64,000 bases of DNA from positions 124,001 through 188,000 of the forward strand of contig NZ_JAQCNH010000029.1 in assembly GCF_028275115.1 (NCBI RefSeq), in the 5' to 3' direction. Origin of the DNA: Halorientalis sp. Lineage in GTDB: Archaea > Halobacteriota > Halobacteria > Halobacteriales > Haloarculaceae. Of the stretch, positions 1 through 8,691 are shown in pieces. The notes beneath the pieces are model-generated. The model was not told where the DNA came from. It saw nothing but the letters and a program-made list of their open reading frames with translations, and did not search any database. The position numbers were made by a program, and so were the translations under genes. Position 1 is the stretch's first letter, and the number at the start of each line of letters is the position of its first letter.

Positions 1-461
1 GTTCCGTCGTCTCCGACGGCTTCTTCTCGCGGGCGTTGCCCGCTCGAATGGTTCGAGGCGCTTCGCGCCTCGCTATCGCCGTCTTCGTGAGACGTCTCTG
101 ACGCCTCTCGCTCCTCGTAGAAGGTGCAGTCGCCACAGCCGTCGGTCTGGAGGGCCCACTCGAACGTCTCGCCCGTCTGGCCCTCCGGACCGTCTTCGAG
201 GCCGTAGGGCATGGGGCGGGCCACGTCTCTGAAGTCGTACTCCTGGTCGCCAGTGTCCTGCAGCCGGCGTATCTCGTCGGGGAAGACGGTCGCTGTGTGG
301 GGTTCCGTGTCGGCGTCGTCGTCGGGCGTGCTTCCACAGGTCTCGGCTTTGCAGCAGGCCCCACAACGGGTACAGTCGAAGCCGATCTCGGCGATCGCGT
401 CAGCGAGGTCCGACACCGCCAGCGCCCGTGCCTGGTCGAGTTCGGCTTCGAGACTCTCCAT
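1..461 (-). CDS. YkgJ-type Cys-cluster (zinc/iron-chelating) protein, 3' end off window
   Basis: The reading frame opens with ATG at 461 on the minus strand and runs off the left edge (153 codons visible). Near residues 31-40 it carries the motif CTRCGACCKAE, the CxxCGxCC signature of the YkgJ/UPF0153 family, which is thought to bind Zn or an Fe-S cluster. A second Cys pair (CGDC) follows near residue 110. After the TFYEER stretch the protein becomes low-complexity (EASETSHEDG and on), exactly where the DNA turns into a run of hairpins, so an element may have been inserted in frame. The family is known; the substrate and role are not. It lies upstream of and is co-oriented with the hyu genes, but the head-to-tail order puts it downstream of them in transcription. 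Confidence 0.75.
   Translation of the reverse strand, partial: MESLEAELDQARALAVSDLADAIAEIGFDCTRCGACCKAETCGSTPDDDADTEPHTATVFPDEIRRLQDTGDQEYDFRDVARPMPYGLEDGPEGQTGETFEWALQTDGCGDCTFYEEREASETSHEDGDSEARSASNHSSGQRPREEAVGDDG
4..98. repeat. String of perfect hairpins/palindromes
   Basis: Five dyads follow each other: 4-9/14-19 (CCGTCG..CGACGG), 29-34/38-43 (GCGGGC..GCCCGC), 43-48/52-57 (CTCGAA..TTCGAG), 54-61/65-72 (CGAGGCGC..GCGCCTCG) and the 10-base palindrome GAGACGTCTC at 89-98. Loops are 3-4 bases. They sit inside the low-complexity end of the YkgJ-type gene. A similar hairpin-rich insert is present in the broken tRNA copy near 63731-63791. Confidence 0.6.
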
Positions 462-500
462 AGGTAATGTTGCCGGCCGAGACGCAAAAGCGGCGCGGCT

Positions 501-2063
501 CTACTCGTCGTCGGGCTCGCCGTGCCCACCGCCGCCGGGGGTTTCGATTCGGACGGTCGTGCCGGCGTCGACCTCCCGGGTGACTTTGGCCGGGACAGCC
601 TCGCCGTCGACGAGATTGCGGCCTGACTGGCCGTCCGAACCGCCAGCCAACCCACGGGGTGCGTAGCGGCGGCGTTCGGTCAGCAGGGAAACAGTCGCGT
701 CGGTCAGCACGGTGAGTTCCCGGACGAGTCCGTCGCCGCCGCGGTACTGCCCTGTCCCGCCGCTGTCGTCGCGGAGAGCGTACGCCTCGACCCGGAGCGG
801 ATAGGCGGCTTCCAGCGCTTCGACGGGCGTGTTGAGCGTGTTGGTCATCCCGACCTGCACGCCAGAGAGACCGTCGCCATCCGGGCGTGCACCGGCGCCG
901 CCGCCGACGGTCTCGTAGTACTGGAATGCCGAATCGCCGACGAGCAGATTGTTCATCGTTCCCTGCCCGCCAGCAGGCACGCGGTCGGGCGCGGCGTCGG
1001 CCAGCGCAGCGAAGACGATGTCCGTCACCCGCTGGCTCGTCTCGACGTTGCCGCCTACGACCGCCGCCGGCGGCGTCGGGTTCACCAACGACCCCTCCGG
1101 CGCCGTCACCGTCACCGGCTCGTAACAGCCCTGATTCGGCGGGATGTCGGGGTCTGTAATACATCGTACGACGTAGTATACAGCACTTTTCGCCACAGAG
1201 AGTGGGGCGTTGACGTTACCGGGGACCTGGTCGGCGGTCCCGGCGAAGTCGACCGTGAGGGTTGCGCCGTCGACGGTGACCGTGACCTCGACCGGGACGT
1301 CGCGGTCGGTGACGCCGTCGCCCTCCAGTACGTCGCTGGCGTGGTACTGACCGTTCGGGAGCGAGTCGAGTTCGGTCCGGACACGCTCGCGGGAGTAATC
1401 GATTACGGCGTCGAAGGCGTCGAGCAGGCGGTCGCCGTGGGCGTCAAGGAGGTCGCCGAGCCGGGCCTCAGCGCGGTCGGTACTAGCGATCTGTGCGCGG
1501 AGGTCCGCCCGGCGCTCGTCGGGGTTGCGGACGTTCGCCAGCAGAAGGGTCTCGACGTCGGTGTTCCGCTCACCGTCCGCGACGAGCCTGACGGGCGGAA
1601 TCCGGACACCCTCCTGGTAGATTTCGCGCGCTCCGGCGGGCATGCTCCCCGGAGTCATACCGCCAACGTCGGCGTGATGGGCCCGCGAGACCGCGTACCC
1701 GACGACCCCGTCGTCGGCCAACTCGTGGGCTTCGGGCGGTGCGATGGGGGCCACGAGCGTCACGTCCGGAAGGTGTGTGCCCCCGGTGAAGGGGTCGTTC
1801 AGTGCGAACACGTCGCCCGGTCGCGGATCGTGGTCGCGGACGGCCGCGACTGCCGCCGGCATCGCCCCCAGGTGAACCGGGATGTGTTCGGCCTGAGCGA
1901 CCATCCGACCCTCGCGGTCGAACAGTGCCGTCGAGCAGTCCTTGCGCTCGGTGATGTTCGGCGAGTACGCCCCGCGGATCAGGACCTGCCCCATCTCCTC
2001 GGCGACACTTTCGAGCTGTGTGCGCAGTATCTCCAGTGCTACGGCGTCGACGTCGTCGGTCAT
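501..2063 (-). CDS. hyuB: Hydantoinase B / 5-oxoprolinase beta-type subunit
   Basis: This 520-residue protein has the family's full length. It starts with the characteristic helix (EILRTQLESVAEEMGQ) and continues with the conserved GGTHLPDVTLVAPI, a Gly-rich middle and a C-terminal TPGGGGHG tail. HyuB works with HyuA in ATP-dependent opening of hydantoin or 5-oxoproline-type rings (hydantoinase/oxoprolinase/acetone carboxylase superfamily); the real substrate cannot be read from sequence. Its ATG at 2063 overlaps the stop of hyuA by four bases, so the two are translationally coupled. Both subunits look intact. Confidence 0.9.
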   Translation of the reverse strand: MTDDVDAVALEILRTQLESVAEEMGQVLIRGAYSPNITERKDCSTALFDREGRMVAQAEHIPVHLGAMPAAVAAVRDHDPRPGDVFALNDPFTGGTHLPDVTLVAPIAPPEAHELADDGVVGYAVSRAHHADVGGMTPGSMPAGAREIYQEGVRIPPVRLVADGERNTDVETLLLANVRNPDERRADLRAQIASTDRAEARLGDLLDAHGDRLLDAFDAVIDYSRERVRTELDSLPNGQYHASDVLEGDGVTDRDVPVEVTVTVDGATLTVDFAGTADQVPGNVNAPLSVAKSAVYYVVRCITDPDIPPNQGCYEPVTVTAPEGSLVNPTPPAAVVGGNVETSQRVTDIVFAALADAAPDRVPAGGQGTMNNLLVGDSAFQYYETVGGGAGARPDGDGLSGVQVGMTNTLNTPVEALEAAYPLRVEAYALRDDSGGTGQYRGGDGLVRELTVLTDATVSLLTERRRYAPRGLAGGSDGQSGRNLVDGEAVPAKVTREVDAGTTVRIETPGGGGHGEPDDE

Positions 2064-4081
2064 CCGTCCACCTCCAGCAGGAGTGACCCGTCGTCGGCGG
2101 CGGTCGCCGTCCAGTCCGGCGGCAGGACGACCGTACTCTCCCCACCCTCGAAGATTCCGGGACCAGCGTACGTCTCGCCGGGTGGGAGCCGGTCCCGGTC
2201 GTAGACTGGCGTCTCCCGGGTCGTCGCACCCTCGCCGTCGGGGAAGACCGCCTCACGCGCTCCGGTTCGAGGTTCGCCGTCGGGGTCGTGAGTCAGCGTC
2301 GGGGAGTCGGCCGGTATCGTCGCGGTCACCCGGAGAGTAACGAGCGTTACCGGTTCACCGTTCATCCGGTAGCCCCGGACCCGCTCGTGGGCCTCGTGGA
2401 ACCGCTCGACGACAACGTCGGGGTCGAAGGGGTCCGGCACGTCGACCCCGAGTTCGAAGCTCTGTCCGGCGTACCGGCAGTCGGCCTCGCGGTCGACGCT
2501 GGCAGCTCCGGGGTCGGCGGCGTCGTCGAGTACCGTATCGGCCAGGTCGCCGTAGATTGCGTCGACGGTCTCGGCGTCGGCGGCGGCGAGGGCGGTTCGG
2601 TGCGTGCGGGCGGCGTCGTGTTTCTCGTCGGCCGCCAGCAACCCTAACGCCGAGAGAACGCCCTCTGCAGGGGGGACGACCACCGCAGTGATTCCGAGAC
2701 GGTCGGCCAGCGCCGCGGCGTGCATCGGTCCAGCGCCGCCGAACGCGGCCAGTGCAAACGCACGAGGGTCGTGGCCTCGCTCGACGGTCACGCCCCGAAC
2801 CGCCCGGCTCATGGTCGCGTTCGCAACGCGATAGACGCCGCGGGCCGCCGCCTGCGGACTCTCTATGTCGGCCTCGTCGGCCAAGTCGGCGAGAACTGCC
2901 TCGGCCGCGGCCGCGTCGAGTTCGAGTCCCTCGCCGAGTTCCGTGTCGCCACCGAGATACCCGAGAACGAGGTTGGCGTCGGTCACCGTCGGCTCGGTGC
3001 CGCCCTTCCCGTAGCAGGCGGGACCTGGCTCTGCGCCGGTCGAACGCGGGCCGACCCGGAGCGCGCCACCGGCGTCGACCCACGCGACCGACCCGCCACC
3101 CGCACCGACCGTGTTCACGTCGACCATCGGGACCCTGACGGGGTGGCCACCCACGTCGGCGTCGGTGGTCCGCTCGACTGCCCCGTCGCGGACGAGACTC
3201 ACGTCGCTGGAGGTGCCACCCATGTCGAAGGTGACAAGCCCGTCGGCATCGGTCCGGTCGCCGAACTCGGCCGCGCCGACGACACCTGCGGCCGGCCCCG
3301 AGAGAATCGTCGTCGCGGCGTGGTCGCGGACGGTCCCGGCATCGGCGATGCCGCCGTTGCCCTGCATCACACGCGGGTCGGGGAGACCACGGTCACGGGC
3401 GCGCTCGACGAGCCGCCCGAGGTAGTCCTCGACGGTCGGTGTGACGACCGCCTCCGCGACGGTGGTCGCGGTGCGCTCGTACTCCCGGAACGTTCCCAGC
3501 ACCTCGTGCGAGAGTGAGATCGGTACGTCCAGCTCGGCTTCGAGCGCGTCCGCGACCGCCCGCTCGCTCTCGGGGTGTGCGTAGGCGTGCAACAGCGACA
3601 CGGCGACACTCTGGGCACCGCTGTCCTGAATCCCGGCAGCAACCTCGCGAACCTGCTCCGTATCGGCCGGTCGTTCGACCCCGTCAGGGGTGGCCCGTTC
3701 GTCGACCTCGAAGCGGCGCTGGCGGGGAACGAGCGGGGTCGGTGGCTCGGCGTCGAGGTCGTACAGCGCGGGACGGTTCTGCCGGCCGATGGCCAGTACG
3801 TCACGGAATCCGGCAGTAGTCACCAGGGCCGTCGGCGCGCCAGCGCCCTCCAGCAGAGCGTTAACCGCGACGGTCGTGGCGTGGCGAAAGCGGTCCACGT
3901 CGCCGGGGTCGATCCCGGCGGCCGCACAGGCGGTCTCGATTCCCGCCAGGACGCCCCGATGTTGCTCGCCGGTCGTCGGTACCTTCGCCGTCGTCCGCTC
4001 CCCGCCGACCAGCACCACCACGTCGGTGAAGGTCCCGCCGACGTCGACGCCCAGCCGAACGGCGGGTTCGTCTCCGGTCAT
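2060..4081 (-). CDS. hyuA: Hydantoinase A / 5-oxoprolinase alpha-type subunit
   Basis: The start is ATG at 4081, giving 673 residues that begin MTGDEPAVRLGVDVGG. Residues about 8-23 hold the actin-fold phosphate-binding motif GVDVGGTFTDVV, and near 284-292 there is a second one, FDMGGTSSD, followed by GAGGGSVAWVDAGG. These are the ATP-handling motifs of the HyuA/oxoprolinase family. An in-frame ATG exists further upstream, but its extra 67 residues have no family resemblance and lie in promoter DNA. HyuA and HyuB together should hydrolyse a cyclic amide in an ATP-dependent way. A TATA-like box lies about 115 bases upstream, so the mRNA probably has a leader. Confidence 0.9.
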   Translation of the reverse strand: MTGDEPAVRLGVDVGGTFTDVVVLVGGERTTAKVPTTGEQHRGVLAGIETACAAAGIDPGDVDRFRHATTVAVNALLEGAGAPTALVTTAGFRDVLAIGRQNRPALYDLDAEPPTPLVPRQRRFEVDERATPDGVERPADTEQVREVAAGIQDSGAQSVAVSLLHAYAHPESERAVADALEAELDVPISLSHEVLGTFREYERTATTVAEAVVTPTVEDYLGRLVERARDRGLPDPRVMQGNGGIADAGTVRDHAATTILSGPAAGVVGAAEFGDRTDADGLVTFDMGGTSSDVSLVRDGAVERTTDADVGGHPVRVPMVDVNTVGAGGGSVAWVDAGGALRVGPRSTGAEPGPACYGKGGTEPTVTDANLVLGYLGGDTELGEGLELDAAAAEAVLADLADEADIESPQAAARGVYRVANATMSRAVRGVTVERGHDPRAFALAAFGGAGPMHAAALADRLGITAVVVPPAEGVLSALGLLAADEKHDAARTHRTALAAADAETVDAIYGDLADTVLDDAADPGAASVDREADCRYAGQSFELGVDVPDPFDPDVVVERFHEAHERVRGYRMNGEPVTLVTLRVTATIPADSPTLTHDPDGEPRTGAREAVFPDGEGATTRETPVYDRDRLPPGETYAGPGIFEGGESTVVLPPDWTATAADDGSLLLEVDG

Positions 4082-4196
4082 ATCCCGCCAGTCGGGCCAA
4101 CGACGGGTAAACGGTGCCGGTTGCGACAACTCCTGCTCGGAACGGCAGGCCGGACGCGCCCATGGGTTGTGAATTACAGGACACTCTCGTGAGTCG

Positions 4197-4205
4197 TTTT
4201 TATAT
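4197..4205 (-). promoter_or_regulatory. TATA-like box upstream of hyuA
   Basis: On the minus strand this reads ATATAAAAA, the most TATA-like stretch between hyuA and the next gene. Transcription from it would begin near 4172 and give a leader of about 90 bases before the hyuA ATG. Confidence 0.4.
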
Positions 4206-4522
4206 GTGTACATCTGTCGACACAGCGGACCTGCCCGCCAGCGCCCGTGCCTGGTCGAGAACGAGCGCACGGAGCGGCCCATCAGCCCGGTGCCCGTCGG
4301 TCTCCAGCAACTGAACCCGGGGTCGAGCGTCGGGAGTTCGGGATGTCGGGTGCGACACGAGAGCCCAGACGCGCCACACGGAAGGGTGCTGTCGCGTCGG
4401 TTCCGGAATTTCCGGAACGCGCGTTCGACCGGTGAACTGAACGCTCACGGGGCTAAGCCGTCGGCTTCGGGCGTTTCCAGAACGGTTGACAGGCGACGCG
4501 TGGACACCACCCGCCCGGACTC
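4206..4522 (-). other. Intergenic stretch with a possible 3' gene remnant
   Basis: No intact gene is supported here. On the minus strand a frame ending at the TAA at 4200-4202 reads fairly protein-like over its last 50 or so codons (ending GRSAVSTDVHI), which could be the tail of a lost gene, but I recognise no family. A small dyad, TTCCGGAATTTCCGGAA, lies near 4400. Confidence 0.3.
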
Positions 4523-4828
4523 TCAGTCGTGTGTGGCCGCCAGAACGTCGACTTCGTCGATCTGTGGCTCTTCGGCGAGCAGGTCGTCGGCCCGGTCCAT
4601 CAGTGCGGCAGCGATATCGCCGTCGAGGTGTGCCTGTCGGCCGTCCTCGTCGGGGAAGGTGTCGAAGATGCCGAACGTCGACTCGCCCATCCGCAGCGCG
4701 AACCAGGTCGTCGTGTCGGGTTCGTCCTCCGCCATTGGGAGCGCGGACTCCAGGAACTCCTGGACGTCGTCTTCTTTGCCAGGTTTCGCTTCGAGTTGTG
4801 CCAGTAGCGCGTGTTCGGAGTCGCTCAT
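4523..4828 (-). CDS. Antibiotic biosynthesis monooxygenase (ABM)-domain protein
   Basis: This 101-residue protein starts at ATG 4828 (MSDSEHALLAQLEAKPGKED). It matches the small ferredoxin-like ABM/putative quinol monooxygenase fold: the opening strand with LEAKPGKEDDVQEFL, then DTTTWFALRMGES, FGIFDTFPDEDGRQAHL and a final helix with LMDRADDLL. Such proteins oxidise quinols or bind small aromatic ligands without a cofactor, usually as dimers. The frame stays open upstream into the broken Cdc6-like gene, but a TATA-like box 27-36 bases before ATG 4828 supports this shorter, leaderless start. The specific substrate is unknown. Confidence 0.82.
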   Translation of the reverse strand: MSDSEHALLAQLEAKPGKEDDVQEFLESALPMAEDEPDTTTWFALRMGESTFGIFDTFPDEDGRQAHLDGDIAAALMDRADDLLAEEPQIDEVDVLAATHD

Positions 4829-4853
4829 AGGAACAAGTTCTAATTTGTCGTGA

Positions 4854-4864
4854 GCGAAATAAAC
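4854..4864 (-). promoter_or_regulatory. TATA-like box for the ABM-domain gene
   Basis: On the minus strand it reads GGTTTATTTCG, 26-36 bases before the ATG at 4828. It fixes the start of a leaderless transcript and sits just beyond the end of the Cdc6-like remnant. Confidence 0.5.
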
Positions 4865-4906
4865 CTGTCCGTGACGGGGTTCGGGTCGGCGGTGCCGGCG
4901 TCGGTC

Positions 4907-5385
4907 CTTGCTGGCTGCGGGTTCGACGACGCTGTATCGGCAGTCGCGACTGGTGCCCTCGGCGGTGAGCAGGTCGTACTGAACCATCTTCCCGGGATAG
5001 TTCCTGACGGTGCGGTCGGTTTTTGAAGCGTCGACGGCCTCGCGGTAGCGCCGGTACAGCGTCGAGGGGTCGGTCCGGCCGGCGTCCGCTGTGCGCGCCG
5101 GACGGCGCCCTGGAAGCTGCTGATTGCCACACGGGCGTCCCCCGCGGCGGCGTCGGCAACCTGGCGTAACTGGTCGGTCGTAACGGCGCTCTCCGTCAGC
5201 CTCCAGCGGGCACGCGCCTGCAGAATCGACGTGAGCTGGTCGATACCGTAGCGGTCGACGCCGATCCGTTCGCTCCCCCGCAGGCGACTCCGCAGTCGGT
5301 CGTCGGCCCCGGCGAACAGGTCCGCCTCACGGTTGGCGATCGACACGAGCGCATCCACGGTCATATCAGGTACCTGTACTGTCAA
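4907..5385 (-). pseudogene. Broken Orc1/Cdc6-family protein
   Basis: From the TTG at 5385 or ATG at 5364 the frame begins directly in the middle of an AAA+ domain. VDALVSIANRE resembles the sensor-1 strand, and DDRLRSRLRGSERI and DARVAISSFQGAVRRA match the lid region of haloarchaeal Cdc6 paralogues. Around 5085 the frame is lost. The next frame carries on perfectly with ADAGRTDPSTLYRRYREAV, then VRNYPGKMVQYDLLTAEG and RYSVVEPAASK, a winged-helix-like C-terminus. The Walker A and B part is missing entirely. So this is a 5'-truncated, single-frameshift remnant. Intact relatives bind ATP and DNA, either at origins or, in the many haloarchaeal paralogues, with unknown roles. Confidence 0.8.
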
Positions 5386-5442
5386 GGGTTTAATTGATTA
5401 CGTGTCGCTTCCGGGATTTCCAGAAGGGTTGGCACACTTGGC

Positions 5443-6084
5443 TCAGAGCGTCGCGTCCTCGTCGACGTCACCCGGTTCGACGGCGACCAGTCGGCCCTCG
5501 ACGGCGCGGGCCTCGACGAGGATGTCAGCCACGTCGCCCAGGTGGACCGGTGCGCGTTCGTGGTACGCTCGTTCCTCGGCCCCGTCGTCGACGGCGGAAG
5601 GGCCGGCTGTGAGGACATCTCCGGCATCGTCGGCAGTCACCGCCGGAACGCGCGCGTCGGACTCGATACGCACGTCCCCAGCGCGTTCGACGCGAACCGT
5701 GTCCCCACGGCCGACGCCACCCTGGAGGTAGACGTCTTCGACCGCGTCGAGGGCGACCTCGGCACTGGTCGCGGTGAACACGTCGTCACGGGTGTCCGCG
5801 ACCAGGAGGTCGCCGTCGACCGCTCCGCGTTTCACGAGAACGTCCTGGCAGGTCTCGATGCGCGTGTCGTCTCCGCCGTCGATGACACAGTCTCGGGACG
5901 GGTCGGGGAATTCCCCCCGGCCGTCGGTCAGATACACGTCGCCGACCGATTCGATGCGACACTCGCCCGCGACGGCGCGGGGTTCGACGAACACGTCCCC
6001 GGGATTCGAGAGAATCAGGTCGTCGGCACTCTCGACGACGACATCCTCGACGTCCTCGTAAGAGTCGCTCCCCAGCCCGAACAT
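5443..6084 (-). CDS. Acidic repetitive protein, possible beta-solenoid
   Basis: This 213-residue protein of no family I recognise has no signal peptide or membrane segment. A short motif recurs roughly every 20-25 residues: VEDVVVESADD, GDVFVEP, GDVYLTDG, QDVLVKRG, DDVFTATS, EDVYLQGG, GDVRIES, GDVLTAG, ADILVEARA. The spacing and the Asp-Val-hydrophobic pattern suggest a right-handed beta-helix or similar solenoid. Start ATG 6084 follows MFGLGSDSYEDV. Acidic composition and codon use fit the rest of the genome, so it is probably a real gene. It stands alone between the Cdc6 remnant and a lipoprotein gene. Confidence 0.7.
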   Translation of the reverse strand: MFGLGSDSYEDVEDVVVESADDLILSNPGDVFVEPRAVAGECRIESVGDVYLTDGRGEFPDPSRDCVIDGGDDTRIETCQDVLVKRGAVDGDLLVADTRDDVFTATSAEVALDAVEDVYLQGGVGRGDTVRVERAGDVRIESDARVPAVTADDAGDVLTAGPSAVDDGAEERAYHERAPVHLGDVADILVEARAVEGRLVAVEPGDVDEDATL

Positions 6085-6314
6085 ACGTACTCAATGCTGC
6101 CCGACTCACCTAACCCTTCGGTGTGTCGTCGAACTGACTGCCGCGTGTTCCGGTGGGTCCTCGTCGTCGGTCTCGGCGGGCCCCCTGACGGGTCGCGTCC
6201 GGGTCGTCGCGAGCGTCGTACGGCGGGCACGAGCGGAGGCGTCCTCGCGGGTGCCCGGCCGGAGGGGTGCGGTTCCTGCGGGACGGTCCCGGACGGTTTT
6301 CGACGGCACGGTGG

Positions 6315-7322
6315 CTACGGTTGCGTCCGGAAGAGCGCGGCTTCGGCGGGAGTGCTGTTCGCGAAGTTGCAGACGAACAGCGAGTCCCGCGTGGCATCGG
6401 TCGCCCCGAACAGCACGTCCGAGGGAAAGGCTAACCGGTCGTCGTCGCTGACCGTCGCGACCGCGCCGTCGGGCGTCACGCTGACGATGCGGTTCTGGCT
6501 GTTGGCAGCGACGTAGACCGTCCCGTCGCGGACGGCGATACCGTCGGCACCGACGATTCCGTCCCCCTCGTGGAAGGTCGTCGCCGCCTCGGCCGTACCG
6601 TCGGACGCGACCGGCACCGAGAGAAGCCGACCGGTGCGGTCGGCAGTGCTGCTCACCGCGACGTAGACCGTCCCGTCGTCGCGAGTCAGACCGTTCGCGC
6701 CGAATCCCTCGGCGTCGAGGCGGTCGTCGTCCAGCCACGTCGCGCGCGTCCCGTCGGTAGTGACCGTGTAGACGGTCCCACCGCTGGACTCGGTGACCAG
6801 TAACCGGTCGCGGCTGGCGTCGAACAGCAGGTCGTTGGGAAAACCCGGAATCTCGACCAGTTGCCGGGCCGGACCGTCCGGCGGGACTTCCCAGACACCG
6901 GACTGCTCGCCGTCGGCCGGGACGGCGACATAAATAGTCCCGTCGGGCGCGGTCTCGACGCCGATCGCCTGCGGGAGCGTCGCGACCTGCTCGGTGTCGG
7001 AGAGAAACAGTCCGGTTTCGGTGACGCGGTCGGCAGCGAGCCGTCTGACCTCGCCGGCAGTGATCCCGAACAGCAGGTCCCCGTCGGGTGTGAACGCCAG
7101 GTTCTCCGGGACGGGGTCGCCCGGAATCGAGACGACGGTCTCCAGTGCGGCTTCTCCGTCATCGGGTGTCCCCTCGTCGGCCGTGGTCGGGCGGTCGGCC
7201 GCCGTCCCGGCGTCGGTGGTCGTCGGTGTTCCGTCGTCGGTTCCCGAGCAACCTGCGAGGGCGGCGAGTGCTGCGGCTCCGGTAGCCAGTGCCGTCCGTC
7301 TGGTCGCGGTAGGGTCGGACAT
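6315..7322 (-). CDS. SMP-30/NHL-like beta-propeller lipoprotein
   Basis: The 335-residue protein starts at ATG 7322. Residues 1-25 (MSDPTATRRTALATGAAALA then ALAGC) combine a twin-arginine motif with a lipobox, Cys25 being the likely lipidated residue, so it should be Tat-exported and membrane-anchored. A Thr/Asp-rich linker follows, then repeated strands such as ENLAFTPDGDLLFGI, AVPADGEQSGVWEVPP, FPNDLLFDASRDRLLV and VYVAVSSTADRTGRLL. These are blades of the gluconolactonase/SMP-30-like six-bladed propeller. It may bind or hydrolyse a sugar lactone-like ligand outside the cell; the catalytic metal ligands cannot be assigned by eye. It is monocistronic. Confidence 0.8.
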   Translation of the reverse strand: MSDPTATRRTALATGAAALAALAGCSGTDDGTPTTTDAGTAADRPTTADEGTPDDGEAALETVVSIPGDPVPENLAFTPDGDLLFGITAGEVRRLAADRVTETGLFLSDTEQVATLPQAIGVETAPDGTIYVAVPADGEQSGVWEVPPDGPARQLVEIPGFPNDLLFDASRDRLLVTESSGGTVYTVTTDGTRATWLDDDRLDAEGFGANGLTRDDGTVYVAVSSTADRTGRLLSVPVASDGTAEAATTFHEGDGIVGADGIAVRDGTVYVAANSQNRIVSVTPDGAVATVSDDDRLAFPSDVLFGATDATRDSLFVCNFANSTPAEAALFRTQP

Positions 7323-7485
7323 CGAGCACACAGAACAGGCTGGGCCGCTTGTGTCTACGGGCAGCGGCGAAAGGTACCCGTTACTCGACGGGCCGCTGGA
7401 GGGCACCAGCGACCCCGTTTGCCGCCGGTTCTCCGGTGTCGTCGGCACGTCGGCTGGTCCCGGAACCGGAGCGGGCGGCCACCGG

Positions 7486-8586
7486 TCACTCGCCCCCGGC
7501 CGCGTCTTCGCCCGCGCCATCGAGGAGGATGTCGCTGGCGCTGGGGCTCTCCCCGCCGTGGGGCGTATCCCGCCGTCGGACCTGTGCCGCGTGGGTCGTC
7601 TCCGTGGCGTCGTCGATGACGAGGACCTCCCCCGTCTCGGTGGGCATCCGACCCTCGTCGGTCAGCGAGGCGTTCAGGTTGGTCGGCCGGGCCGCCTGCA
7701 GCGCGTCGAGGTCCGCCTCGGCGGTCAGCCTGTGGGAGAGCAACACGTCCGACTGTGACACACCCACCTCCGGCACCGCGCTCGGCCGCTGGGTCGCCAT
7801 GGTCAGGCTGACGCCTGGCGCACGTCCCCGCGTGAGTATCGTCTCCAGCGCCGACTGCGCGACCCCCTCGAAGAAGGTGTGGGCCTCGTCGATCAACAGC
7901 CACGGGAGGCGGTCGATCGTCTCGGTCTCGCGGGCCCGGTACAGCGCCTCGCCGACTCCCCGCGCCACGGCGTTCATCGGGTCGCTGCTCATCCCTGCGA
8001 CGCTGACGACCGTGACCTCCGACCCCGCCAGGTCGTCGGCAGTCAGCCCATCGGCGTCGAACACGCCCCAGGCCTCGGCCATGTCGACGTGGTTGACTGC
8101 CGCCCGCTTGTCCACGTCCGGCGCGTTCGTCGCGTCGACGTGGTCGCGCATCTCGTCGAGCGTCTCCACCTCACTCGCGGCCTGCCAGACGAGCCCGCCA
8201 GCCCCACTCGCCGGCGAGAGCCCCAGCAGCGCACACCACGACCGCGGGTCCAGCGCCGAGGGCGCGACTGCCGGGTCGTCGATCACGTCGGCCGGCACCG
8301 GACTGGCGTCGCTCCGCGCCGGTTGCTCCAGCGTCGTGAACACGTCCATCGGGTCGAGGACCACCGGCGCGACGCCGTTGGCTCGCGCCAGTGACTCGGC
8401 GATGACCCCGAGCGTGTAGGACTTTCCGGAGCCGCGCTTGCCGACGATCAGTACGGCGTGTGGGCTGTCGAGGTCCAGATACAGCGGTGCCCCCTGACTC
8501 CCGTCCAGCGCCCGGTAAGCACCGAGGTGGCCCGACGGTCCCGCGTCGGGGTCCTGCCCGCGACCGACGACGAACTCCTGTCCCAT
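7486..8586 (-). CDS. HerA/VirB4-like ATPase (DUF87-type)
   Basis: Start ATG 8586 gives 366 residues. The P-loop GKRGSGKS lies at residues about 49-56 and the Walker B WLLIDEAHTFF in the second half, followed by an ILTRGRAPGVSLTMATQRP segment. Together these are typical of the HerA/FtsK-like DUF87 group of hexameric DNA- or protein-pumping ATPases. It lacks the N-terminal HAS-barrel and the long helical parts of repair HerA, and no NurA nuclease gene is nearby, so its role is open. A GTG four codons earlier is possible, but a TATA-like box at 8608-8620 fits ATG 8586 better. It is divergent from the histidine kinase gene. Confidence 0.8.
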   Translation of the reverse strand: MGQEFVVGRGQDPDAGPSGHLGAYRALDGSQGAPLYLDLDSPHAVLIVGKRGSGKSYTLGVIAESLARANGVAPVVLDPMDVFTTLEQPARSDASPVPADVIDDPAVAPSALDPRSWCALLGLSPASGAGGLVWQAASEVETLDEMRDHVDATNAPDVDKRAAVNHVDMAEAWGVFDADGLTADDLAGSEVTVVSVAGMSSDPMNAVARGVGEALYRARETETIDRLPWLLIDEAHTFFEGVAQSALETILTRGRAPGVSLTMATQRPSAVPEVGVSQSDVLLSHRLTAEADLDALQAARPTNLNASLTDEGRMPTETGEVLVIDDATETTHAAQVRRRDTPHGGESPSASDILLDGAGEDAAGGE

Positions 8587-8607
8587 CACATCCCGCACTG
8601 CCCCGCC

Positions 8608-8620
8608 TTTGGTATTTCAA
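8608..8620 (-). promoter_or_regulatory. TATA-like box of the HerA-like ATPase gene
   Basis: On the minus strand it reads TTGAAATACCAAA, 22-34 bases ahead of ATG 8586. It supports a leaderless transcript and the choice of that start. Confidence 0.4.
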
Positions 8621-8691
8621 CCCTGGCACCACGCTCCACCGTTCGGCGACGTGAGCCGACCGAAAGGTACGTAGTTCGAGCGGCCGAGACG

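Noticed and set aside
4082-4282. Longer hyuA beginning near 4282
   Set aside because: The extra residues have no resemblance to the family and cover the probable promoter; the family start is MTGDEP at 4081.
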